This document shows positions 8,517 to 15,723 of a stretch of 15,723 bases of DNA, in pieces (position 1 is the first letter of the stretch; every line of letters begins with the position of its first letter). The stretch comes from Entrophospora sp. SA101 (taxonomy: Eukaryota > Glomeromycota > Glomeromycetes > Entrophosporales > Entrophosporaceae): contig CAUDNR010004104.1 of the NCBI GenBank assembly GCA_958430865.1, forward strand, positions 34,484-50,206. Direction: 5' to 3'. The notes beneath the pieces are model-generated. The model was given only the letters and a program-made list of their open reading frames with translations, did no database searches and was not told where the DNA came from. A program made the position numbers and the translations under genes.

Positions 8517-8906
8517 GATTTTAGTTCAAGTCACAGTGACATATTTGTTGCAATAATGTTATCAGACACTGGAAGGCCTGGATTTAGCTACTTTCTAAAT
8601 ACTCCTTGTGAAGGTTGGATGTTCTTCAATACCATAAGGCATGGAAAGCTGTCAAACTCACTATGGATAAAGCTTCTGTAACAAGAACAATTGAAAAACA
8701 AATACATTATATAACTATTCATGGTCCAGGAAATGAGAAACAGAATGCAATACATTTCCAGAAACAATTCGAAGTATAAAATTTCTTTGGATAGCTTTGT
8801 TACATTTATGCAGCTACCCATGGGACTACATCTCTGCATGGATATAGACCACACCTCCGCTGCAGGCTGTAGCTACCCATGGGACTACTTCTCCACATGG
8901 TTATAA
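8517..8906 (+). pseudogene. Decayed coding sequence, unknown family
   Basis: One frame spans 130 codons with only two in-frame TAA (8679 and 8712). It reads DTGRPGFSYFLNTPCEGWMF, later MVQEMRNRMQYISRNNSK, then GLHLCMDIDHTSAAGCSYPW. In the middle a different frame (8612-8779, 55 codons) is at least as protein-like: RLDVLQYHKAWKAVKLTMDK, then TRTIEKQIHYITIHGPGNEK. The switch suggests an old gene or transposon piece with indels. YHKAWKA faintly recalls the N-terminal part of MULE transposases; this is speculation. A 59-bp duplication overlaps its 3' end. Confidence 0.25.
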
Positions 8907-8918
8907 ACTATACAGCCA
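8811..8918. repeat. 59-bp tandem duplication
   Basis: AGCTACCCATGGGACTAC at 8812 recurs at 8871, with the following ~30 bases also similar (CTCTGCATGGATATAGACCA against CTCCACATGGTTATAAACTA). The period of 59 is not a multiple of three, so it breaks any frame across it. Confidence 0.75.
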
Positions 8919-9089
8919 GCTTTTAACTGTTAATAAAATTGAAATTTGAACAGAAATATTTTCGTTTTCCAAAAAAATGAATGATAAATGGTTGTGGTAA
9001 TTTTATGTCACCGTATCGTGTAAATCTCAATTGTTATCTGCTTGTCATGATTTGTGTAACTGAAAAACTTATCTGTTTTGGTTCAAAAC

Positions 9090-9290
9090 GTCGGGGTTGA
9101 GCGAAACAGATATTTGACCAAAAGGAAATCGTGTTTCGCTTTAGATGTTTTTTGTGTGGTGTCAACCGCTGTCTACCGTTAGTTATTCGTCTTGCTCCGA
9201 CGTTTCGGACTGTTCAAAATGACCAAAAACTGATGGTCTTGTCTTGGAACCTTTACCTTGGATCGTCAAAGGCTTGTCGCACAACGTGTT
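9090..9290. other. Less AT-rich segment with coding-like frames on both strands
   Basis: On the plus strand a 63-codon frame is open (for example QKEIVFRFRCFLCGVNRCLP and later RTVQNDQKLMVLSWNLYLGS). On the minus strand a 40-codon frame reads PENITNTLCDKPLTIQGKGS and ends HFEQSETSEQDE. Neither has a convincing start or neighbour exon. The base composition differs from the very AT-rich surroundings, which suggests former coding DNA. The strand is undecided and no family is recognised. Confidence 0.2.
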
Positions 9291-9428
9291 AGTGATATTT
9301 TCTGGTCACGAGACTGGGGTTCAAAAACGTTTTATTTCGTTTTGTCGATTTAAAAAAAATGATCGATAAACAAAACAGTATTTGCAAATTTTTTTTGATT
9401 GTTCGTGTTGAATTAAAATTTTTTTTTG

Positions 9429-9850
9429 GATTTTGACCATTTGAGAGAGATAGTGGGTGATCTGGATAAGAAAAAACTTTGATTTTGACCATTTGAAGGA
9501 TAGTGGATGATCTGATTTCCTTTTGGAGAAAACAATAAAATCGTTGATTAATGAAAAAATTTCCTTTCGGGAAAAACAAATAAAATATGTCAATTGATTA
9601 AGAAAAAAAAAAAGCTTAGTTGATTTTTTTTAAAATAATCGAAATTTTTGATGTTTGCATGAAGCTTATTCTTCAATAGCGATAGACAAAAAAAAAACAC
9701 GAGGAAAAGATCAGGACGAAAGATTTTAACAATCGAAATTCGCAAATGGCTTTTGATTCACACGAGGGTTCTTCTTTGCGAAGGATCTTTTTTCTTTTAA
9801 TTAAGAAAAAAAGCTTAATTGATTTTTTTAACAATTGAAATTTATTCTTT
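9429..9850. repeat. Diverged short direct repeats
   Basis: GATTTTGACCATTTGA...GGATAGTGGRTGATCTG is present at 9429 and 9481 (52 bp apart). A second family, TTAAGAAAAAAAAGCTTARTTGATTTTTTTAA with AATYGAAATTT, occurs at about 9598 and 9799, with a partial copy near 9724 (TTTTAACAATCGAAATT). Apparent minus-strand frames across 9289-9593 are low-complexity and follow the repeats. Confidence 0.6.
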
Positions 9851-9979
9851 TATGGGATAACAACATTTCATTGGATTAAATTTATTCCATAATTTTTATT
9901 TGTGTAATCTAAAAAAAATAAAATTAAGCAGAAAAAGTAAACTGTTAAATACAAGACATAGGACGACATACGAAACTTC

Positions 9980-10345
9980 CAAAGCAAGTTTGTAAAATAT
10001 ATTGATGAACGTTTATCAATTATTGAATCGAAATAAGTGTTAAAAGTCAAGATCTATGAATGAATCTGTTTGTAAAATGTATTTAATGAACGCTTTATCA
10101 ATTATTCAAATGATTATATAGGCGGGCTTGGTAGAAGTAAGTGTTAAAGTCAAGATCTATTTGCAAATCAAGTTTCCAAAATAAACGTTTGTTATTATGG
10201 GTGGGTTTGATCAAAGTAAGTCTTAAAGTCGAGATCTACGAAGCTGTTTGTAAAATATGTTTAATTAACGTTTTATTTATTATTATTATTATCGATTATT
10301 TAATAACCATATAGGCGGGTTTGATCGGTCAAGATCTATATAATT
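9980..10345. repeat. Second cluster of the ~83-bp minisatellite
   Basis: Same unit as at 1-580: ATATAGGCGGGTTTGATC at 10309 and related copies at 10116 (GGCGGGCTTGG) and about 10195 (TATGGGTGGGTTTGATCAAA). AAGTGTTAAAGTCAAGATCTA and GCTGTTTGTAAAATATGTTTAA blocks lie between. About four diverged copies in the same orientation as the first cluster. The last contains a TTATTA expansion. Confidence 0.85.
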
Positions 10346-10517
10346 AGATTGTTAATAGTTAATTGCAAAAAAAAAATTTTTTGGGTTGTAAATTTTGTTT
10401 TATTAAATAAATTCGTTTGATTTTTTCATACATCGTTCATGTTTTCTCTTGATCGTATATTTTAAATTGGTCGCATTTACGATCATTTTCGCATTCATTA
10501 TATTAAGGTTATTTTGA

Positions 10518-10913
10518 TTATATCGAGAGATATGGTCAAGAGAAGAGTTAGGAAGAGAGTTATTCTTCAACCAAGTCGAAAACCAACCCTTTGAATACAT
10601 TTTCGAGTAGTACGATTTAATTTATTAGACTATTTCGAATGGTTGCTTCCAACTTCTTAAATTCGAACCATTTGTCAACGAAACAATTGTTCGTGAAGTG
10701 ATTGTTGACAAAATGAATCAAACCCACATTAAATGTTTTATTTTTTGGAATAAGATCGACAAAATTTTGGCCAATGAAATAGTTGTTTTTGTGATCTGCA
10801 ACAGTGTAAGGTTAGCCCTTGTTGTAGATCTCGGCTTATCAAAAAAAATTTCCCAATTTTTAAAAATAGATGGTGCAAATAATAAGCCACGGTTAATAAA
10901 CTTTCAAATTTAG
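10518..10913 (+). pseudogene. Decayed ORF (~130 codons, two in-frame TAG)
   Basis: A single frame runs from 10518 to a TAG at 10911-10913, interrupted only by TAG at 10608 and 10626. It reads LYREIWSREELGRELFFNQV, then ENQPFEYIFE, after the stops TISNGCFQLLKFEPFVNETI, VREVIVDKMNQTHIKCF, and it ends SQFLKIDGANNKPRLINFQI. The run of charged and aromatic residues is far from random AT-rich translation. The two stops are 18 nt apart and one abuts TTTAATTTATTAG, which resembles an acceptor, but splicing there does not restore the frame. The opposite strand carries a 65-codon ATG frame (10600-10403, MYSKGWFSTWLKN...), so strand choice is not certain. No family is recognised. Confidence 0.25.
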
Positions 10914-11500
10914 GACGTTGATCATTACTAATTAGAGTCCCTTTTGTTTGACCATTTTATCACGTGAAACATTCTAATAAAATGAATATTTTTTTATGAA
11001 ACACGTTAATTAATTAATAAAAGTTGAAAGTGAAATAATTGAGTAAATTGGATGTTACTAATAATAAAAAATGAACAATAAGAATTATGGTTGAGATAAT
11101 ATAGGAATCATGCTAATTATCTAAAGAATTGAAGTAATTAGTATATTTTAGTTTTTTTAAAATTTAATCCTTGTTAAGTATTGCTTTTACGGATCTCTCG
11201 GTTAACAGGTAATAGTAAGTTTCCTGGAAAAAATATCCGTTAAACCGGGACTTATTGTGTGCTATTAATTGTTCTTTCTTCATCTTCTTTATCATCACTA
11301 TTTTCTTTCTTTCCCATCTTGCTTTTCTTTTTCTTATCAATCTAGATTGCTTCTATTGTTTTCCTTCTAGGATTCGTTTCATTAACAGAAATTGTTTATC
11401 ATAGAGGTAGCAACACATTTTCCTCCAAGTAATTCATAGACTTTCGCCACCATTTTACTAAAGGAAAATTCGAGTCCAATTCAACCTTTTTATTAAATAA
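10914..11500. other. No gene seen; imperfect palindrome and a pyrimidine-rich tract
   Basis: 11196-11209 (TCTCGGTTAACAGG) and 11237-11250 (CCGTTAAACCGGGA) form an imperfect inverted repeat that could be a transposon remnant. 11266-11340 is a long CT-rich plus-strand tract (TTCTTTCTTCATCTTC, TTTCTTTCTTTCCC). Such tracts are common in fungal promoters, but this one lies about 380 nt before the TVP38-like start, with a kinase fragment between. Confidence 0.4.
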
Positions 11501-11608
11501 TTGCTTTGTAAAACGAAAAATCTTAACGGAGATTTTCACGAAGGAAATATCCCAGTTTGTCAACCTGAAGATAAAAGTTTTGATGTGAAATTTATTGATT
11601 TTGAATGA
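11501..11608 (+). pseudogene. Orphan protein-kinase-like catalytic-loop fragment
   Basis: A 35-codon open stretch contains NGDFHEGNIPV at 11525-11557, then a spacer and VKFIDFE ending at TGA 11606. This matches the (H)GDFHEGNILV...VKLIDF core of a kinase-like fold found in fungal and aminoglycoside-phosphotransferase-type proteins: catalytic Asp and Asn, then the metal-binding Asp of IDF. The first His of HGD is Asn here. The next frame continues REKHKHSPSFM, as expected after a one-base slip. The N-lobe is not found upstream and the C-lobe is missing, so it is a relic. It lies about 110 nt before the TVP38-like start and probably within its promoter or 5' leader. Confidence 0.45.
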
Positions 11609-11720
11609 TCGAGAAAAACATAAACATTCACCCAGTTTCATGTATATTTTGTACTACATAAATCACTTTAAAAATGTCCTAAAAGTATTAATTATTAAAA
11701 TAAAAATTGAAAAAATTAAA

Positions 11721-12923
11721 ATGTTTAAACAATCTTTTGAATTTTTTAAGGCATTACCCCCTAAGAAGAAATATGGCATACTTGCAGGTATCATAATACT
11801 GATTGCCTTAGTGGTTTTATTCATTGTTTTCGAAAGGCCTATTTTATCAGGTAAATTTATTTATTAATTTATTTATTTCTCTTGTTTTGTAATCAAGATT
11901 TTGATTTTGTTGTATTAATTATACGTGTCAATTAAATTATTAGCGATTGCACCGGTTGCCGCTAAATTCCGTGAAATTAAGTATGGATCTTTAATAATTT
12001 CAGCGTGTATTATAGTGTCTAGTATTCCACCAATTCCAGGGTAAAAAATTGTTATTTAATTATTGATAATATTACATAGTATTCCTACTACTACCACTAT
12101 TACTAATAATAATAATAATATATAGTTATAGCACAACTATATTATTAAGTGGTTTTGCATATGGTTTTCCAATGGGATTTCTTCCTGTATATCCTGCAGC
12201 TTTAATAGGAGCAAGTCTAAGTTTTTTGTAATTAACTCTATCATTTGTCTTTTACCTTTCGATCAAGTTTATATTTAAATAGTAATCAATTATTTTAATT
12301 TGTCTAGTATTTGTCGTTTGTTATGTCTTGGGCGAGCAACAAAAATGGCAGAGAAACAAGGAAATTTTTATAAACTATCTTTAGCAATTGAAGAAGGTGG
12401 ATTTTGGGTAAATATAAGTTTAATCACGTATCATATAAAATAATTGTACTATGTTAAATTACTTATTATAATTAAATCTATCCAGGTCATATTCTTAATA
12501 AGACTTAGTCCATTCCCATTCACATATTCAAATGCATTCTTTGCAGCAGTTCAATCAGTCTCATTTACTAAATTTTTTATAGTAACAGCAATTACGCTTC
12601 CAAAGATATTAATTCATATTTTTATTGGGTCAAGACTTCATAATCTTGCCGACGAAATGGATCCAACGTCAAGAATAGTCAATTATGTTTCACTTGGAGT
12701 TGGGATATTATTCCTTTTTGTCGCAACTTATATTATTTATAATAAAATGAATAAAGTGGTTGAAAAAGCCGCTGCTAAAAGATTCTTGGAGAAAGGAGAT
12801 GTTGAAAGTGCGTTTGAAACTGATAATGAAGATGATGGATCTATATTATACGTTGGAGACGAAACGGTAGTTGAAGAAGATATTAGTCACCATTATTATA
12901 AAAATGAATTAAACTTGGCCTAA
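11721..12923 (+). CDS. TVP38: TVP38/TMEM64-family (VTT domain) Golgi membrane protein
   Basis: Exons 11721-11850, 11944-12040, 12126-12227, 12308-12407 and 12486-12923 join in frame to 288 aa; introns are 93, 85, 80 and 78 nt, all GT-AG. The protein has a membrane segment at about 20-38 (ILAGIIILIALVVLFIVF), a second at about 59-71, then the VTT (SNARE-associated Golgi) core. The core shows IPPIPGYSTTILLSGFAYG (72-89), FPMGFLPVYPAALIGASLSF (90-109), RLSPFPFTYSNAFFA (149-163) and LPKILIHIFIGSRL (181-194), which are family signatures. A last membrane segment lies at about 209-227, followed by an acidic cytosolic tail. Yeast Tvp38 is a late-Golgi vesicle protein; the family is related to DedA/VMP1 lipid scramblases. 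An in-frame ATG lies at 11643, but the extension it would add is low-complexity, so 11721 (AAAATG) was chosen. Appears intact. Confidence 0.93.
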
Positions 12924-13059
12924 TTTTAGTGTAATAATTTATTAATGATAATAATATGTTATGTACTATTAGAATTTTCAAAAAATTTTTTTAGATTAAT
13001 CTATTTTTTATTATGTAAATACAATTGTAACACTACACTACACGAAAATAAAAAATAAA

Positions 13060-13221
13060 ATGTCAAATTCTAACAATATTGAAATTGATGAATTGGAAAT
13101 AAATAACAAGAGAAAACCAATCCGAATATTAACACCAAAAGAAATTAGTAAAGCTTTTCGTATAATGGCGTCTAGAAAAGCAGAAAGACAAGTTAGAGGA
13201 AGGAATATTACCAGAATATGA
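13060..13221 (+). CDS. Small ORF overlapping the CoA-transferase remnant, uncertain
   Basis: ATG-started 53-residue frame (MSNSNNIEIDELEINNKRKP, then ILTPKEISKAFRIMASRKAE) ending at TGA 13219. It starts 136 nt after the TVP38-like stop and overlaps the first CoA-transferase remnant exon in a different frame. A single base change in phase near 13185 would fuse the two, so it may be a newly acquired N-terminus or leader for the remnant. It shows no resemblance to a CoA-transferase N-terminus. No family is recognised. Confidence 0.3.
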   Translation: MSNSNNIEIDELEINNKRKPIRILTPKEISKAFRIMASRKAERQVRGRNITRI

Positions 13222-13970
13222 TAGATTTGGAGAGGTAGATCCATTTATTATCATTTGGAATTATTTTAATTATTACTTGGAATACTTGGAGAAAGAAATG
13301 ACATTTAGTTCTATCTATTATTTATTAATTGACAGATAAGACAGCCATCTGGCACAACAGTTACTGGTATAGTTCCAACAAATGCATATCAATGTTCTGA
13401 TTCCAAATATGTTATCATAGGTGGTAATGGTGACTCAATTTATAAAAGACTTATGGAGGCAGCCGGTAGAATAGATTTGACAGGTGAAAAGTATGCCACA
13501 AATAAACAGAGAGTTAAACATCAACAATTGATTGATGATGCAATAAATAATTGGACAAAGACTTTAACATCAAAACAAGTAATTGAGAGTTTGGAACAGG
13601 TTGGTGTACCATGTGGTGGCATTTATAATATAAAGGATATTGTGAATGATGAGCATGTGAAGGAACGTGAATTATTGGAAGTGGTTAAAGTTGGTGGCAA
13701 TAATTCTGACAATGGTTGGAATTTAAAGGTGAGAGAATATTGTTGATAGATTATATTATTATTGCAATATGTTTATTATCTCATTTATTTATTTGCGATA
13801 CAAAGATTCCGGCAATTACACCAAAATTAACATCTACACCTGGTAAAACTAATTGGGCAGGTCCAGATTTAGGTCAACATAACAAAGAAATATTTGTAAA
13901 TGTATTGAAATTAAGTGAACAAGAAATTATAAAATTACAAGAAAGTCAAATTATTGGAAAAACTTTATGA
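13193..13970 (+). pseudogene. Family III CoA-transferase (CaiB/BaiF), C-terminal half only
   Basis: Exons about 13193-13234, 13336-13728 and 13806-13970, with introns of 101 and 77 nt, give about 200 residues. They match the C-terminal half of CaiB/BaiF-type CoA-transferases: LEEGILPEYDRFGE, IRQPSGTTVTGIVPTNAYQC, KYVIIGGNGDSIYKRLMEAA, GVPCGGIYNIKDIV, PAITPKLTSTPGKTNWAGPD, LGQHN. These enzymes move CoA between carboxylic acids through an aspartyl-CoA intermediate; the catalytic Asp and most of the CoA-binding Rossmann half lie in the N-terminal ~200 residues, which are absent. Upstream, the frame stops at TAA 13163 with no ATG, and the TVP38-like gene ends only 270 nt before. The remaining exons are clean, with good splice sites and no stops, so truncation may be recent or the fragment may be expressed in another role. 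Confidence 0.85.
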
Positions 13971-14512
13971 AACAAAATTTTTTATCTTTAATTAAATGTG
14001 TATTATATATGATCATAATAATATACAAGATGTTTACACGATAAAATAGATTATTAAATAAATAAAGTATATACACTACCTGGACAAAAATTTGTGAATG
14101 ATGTTTTCATTAATTACACAAAATTCTACATAATAGAAATACATAAGATTTTAACGTTAGATAGCCTAGGTCTTTGTTCGTTTTCATATAAAATTTGATG
14201 TTTTTGTATTTCTAATACTTTATTAATTAAAAAAAAAACGAAATATTTTTTTTTGAAAAGATTTTCAAAATGTCAATTGAAAAAAACTAATTCAAAATAA
14301 TTTAGCTTTAAGAAATAAAAATAAAAAGATAAATAAAAAGATAATAAATAAATAAATTAAATTTATAGTGAAGATTAAATTAGTCATTCGTCGGTTCTTT
14401 CTTTTAATTATTAGAATCTAATGCAATCAATGCAGATAAAAATATTGTTAGTAATAATTAATGGATAGTAAGTTCCAATTAATTAATGAAATTTTTATTC
14501 ACCATCAACATT
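13971..14512. other. Intergenic; no gene, possible transposon end
   Basis: AT-rich, with A runs and TAAATAAATAA. TATACACTACCTGGACAAAA at about 14070-14089, followed by TTTGTGAATG, resembles the start of a Tc1/mariner terminal repeat (TA then CACT...GG.CAAAA.TTTG). No inverted partner was found in the window, so it would be a fragment. It lies between the 3' ends of the CoA-transferase remnant (plus) and the kinase (minus), so both polyadenylation regions are here. Confidence 0.35.
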
Positions 14513-15711
14513 TTAGAGAAAAGAGTTAAAATCAAGACTATTTAACGAACTATCATTACTTGTATTAATTTTCAAGCTTTTAGATTTAACAATCTCTTCA
14601 TCTAAGATTCTACTTTTATGATACGCATCTTGATGTGTTTTGTGTACTTGTTGCGAATTGCTAATACCACTACTGCTCTGCTACCATCATTATTAAAATT
14701 ACGCTTTTTGATTTTAAAAAATTTGAATAATCTTTTTATTAAACTATTATTATTTTTCAAAATTTTGTTTTCACAAATTTCCTTATATTTATTATCAGAA
14801 AATTCTTTAAGCTCTCCATTTAGATGGATCCACGTTCCAACACTTCTGCATCATTTGCACATAATCATCAGGCATTCCAGGCAATATTGGTGGTCGTAAA
14901 CCTTCACATATATCAAAAATTAAGCAATGATTGTGAGCTCTGCCATCAAATGGTGGATGACCTGCAAATATTTCCCACATTAACATCCCAGCACTATAAA
15001 TATCAGATTCTTTGCATTAGTTTTGCCTCTAAGTAGTTCGGGTGCAACATATGATACAATTCCATAGATTTTATTTGATGATTTTTCGTCAACTGGTCCA
15101 CATAATCCCAAGTCTGTAATATAACAATTACCTCTACTCATAAGTATATTACCACTATGTAAATCACAATGGATTAAATCTTTTTCATGTATCCAATATA
15201 ATGAATTGCACAAAAAATTAAAGATTGTAATTCTGTCTTTTAATGTTAAATTATGATGATTTTTTTGTAAATAATCGCTTAAATTCCATCTGATAAATGG
15301 TTTAAAACCATTGCATAACTTCCACTATCCGGGAATTTGGTTATACCATAGCAAGGAACGATCAGTGGTGCTTTAAGTTTACAATAATTCATTGCCTGTA
15401 ATTAAATATAAAAATCAATTAGTATTATATAATACAGTATTGTTTATTTTGTTTTAAATGACAACTACCAACCTCATCAAAAAAGCCTTTTCCTGGATTA
15501 CTTGAACCATTTAAACCTTTTAATACTGCTATTATCCTTCCATTATAACTAAACTCTTTTTTATCTTCATTGTAACCAATAATTCTTCCTTTTGTCCATT
15601 TAGCAGTATAAATTGAACTAAATCCACCTTCTGTCAACTTTGTTACTTCTATGAATGCTCAAAAGGTATCCATTCTAAAATATATTTTGGAAAAGCTGAA
15701 GTTTTTGACAT
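14513..15711 (-). pseudogene. Protein kinase gene with multiple frameshifts
   Basis: Read on the minus strand from ATG 15711: MSKTSAFPKYILEWIPF, Gly-rich loop EGGFSSIYTAKW, beta-3 Lys in AVLKGL, an intron at 15472-15396 (77 nt, phase 0), then AMNYCKLKAPLIVPCYGITK, AMVLNHLSDG, catalytic loop HCDLHSGN, ITDLGL (DLG for DFG), VAPELLRGK, SDIYSAGMLMWE, MMQKCW and a Ser-rich tail ending at TAA 14515. This is a Glomeromycotina-type expanded kinase. Catalytic Lys, Asp and Asn and the APE motif are present. The frame changes at about 15655, 15283, 15012, 14815 and 14680; the second and third look like one lost A in an A run, and the first also fits one lost base. Either the gene is dead or the assembly has base-deletion errors. 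Window-edge sequence beyond 15711 may hold more N-terminus. Confidence 0.88.
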
Positions 15712-15723
15712 TGTTGGATAAAG

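Noticed and set aside
9289..9593. Two overlapping minus-strand frames of 90-96 codons
   Set aside because: They follow the 52-bp direct repeat and A/T runs; repeat translation with no family signal.
11399..11641. Minus-strand 80-codon frame
   Set aside because: Antisense to the kinase catalytic-loop fragment, whose motif is specific, and mostly Phe/Lys/Ile.
13038..13244. Minus-strand hydrophobic 68-codon frame
   Set aside because: Shadow of the CoA-transferase remnant exon and the 13060-13221 ORF.
13716..13805. Reading through the intron as coding sequence before the last CoA-transferase exon
   Set aside because: GTGAGA...AAAG splice sites give the family's expected LKIPAITPKL junction, so this is an intron.
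14618..15036. Plus-strand frames of 93 and 70 codons
   Set aside because: Antisense to the kinase C-lobe and tail, which carry clear kinase motifs.
1..15723. Search by eye for tRNA and rRNA genes
   Set aside because: No cloverleaf with conserved GTTCRA and no rRNA-like segment was recognised; a tRNAscan run would settle it.

Overview
The window looks like nuclear DNA of an AT-rich fungus, most likely an arbuscular-mycorrhizal (Glomeromycotina, Rhizophagus-like) genome. The signs are very AT-rich intergenic DNA, short GT-AG introns of 68-101 nt, a kinase of the expanded Glomeromycotina type (HCDLHSGN catalytic loop, DLG in place of DFG), and dense decayed repeats. The organism is inferred from these features only.

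Layout. 1-580 is a diverged minisatellite of about 83 bp; the same family recurs at 9980-10345. 625-1337 is a non-autonomous DNA transposon with 29-bp inverted ends and subterminal repeats. It sits beside minus-strand coding relics (1331-1861) that may derive from a BED-finger transposase. 1900-4790 holds a small foldback element, a TA microsatellite and several weak or decayed reading frames. 4792-5549 (minus) is a five-exon gene that shows only after splicing: a 147-residue coiled-coil protein resembling the XLR/SYCP3 (Cor1) family. 5600-10345 is mainly repeats: CGTCA-rich repeats, a GC-richer island near 6525-6770, an array of about 4.4 units at 7792-8302, and small duplications. 10518-10913 is a decayed frame and 11501-11608 an orphan kinase catalytic-loop fragment.

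The right third is gene-dense. 11721-12923 (plus) is an intact five-exon TVP38/TMEM64-family Golgi membrane protein of 288 residues. It is followed on the same strand by the C-terminal half of a family III (CaiB/BaiF) CoA-transferase without its N-terminal catalytic half (13193-13970). 14513-15711 (minus) is a protein kinase gene broken by about five frame changes.

No operon-like cooperation is visible. The intact loci (TVP38-like and the coiled-coil gene) are independent, and the rest is a patchwork of truncated genes and repeat-derived sequence.
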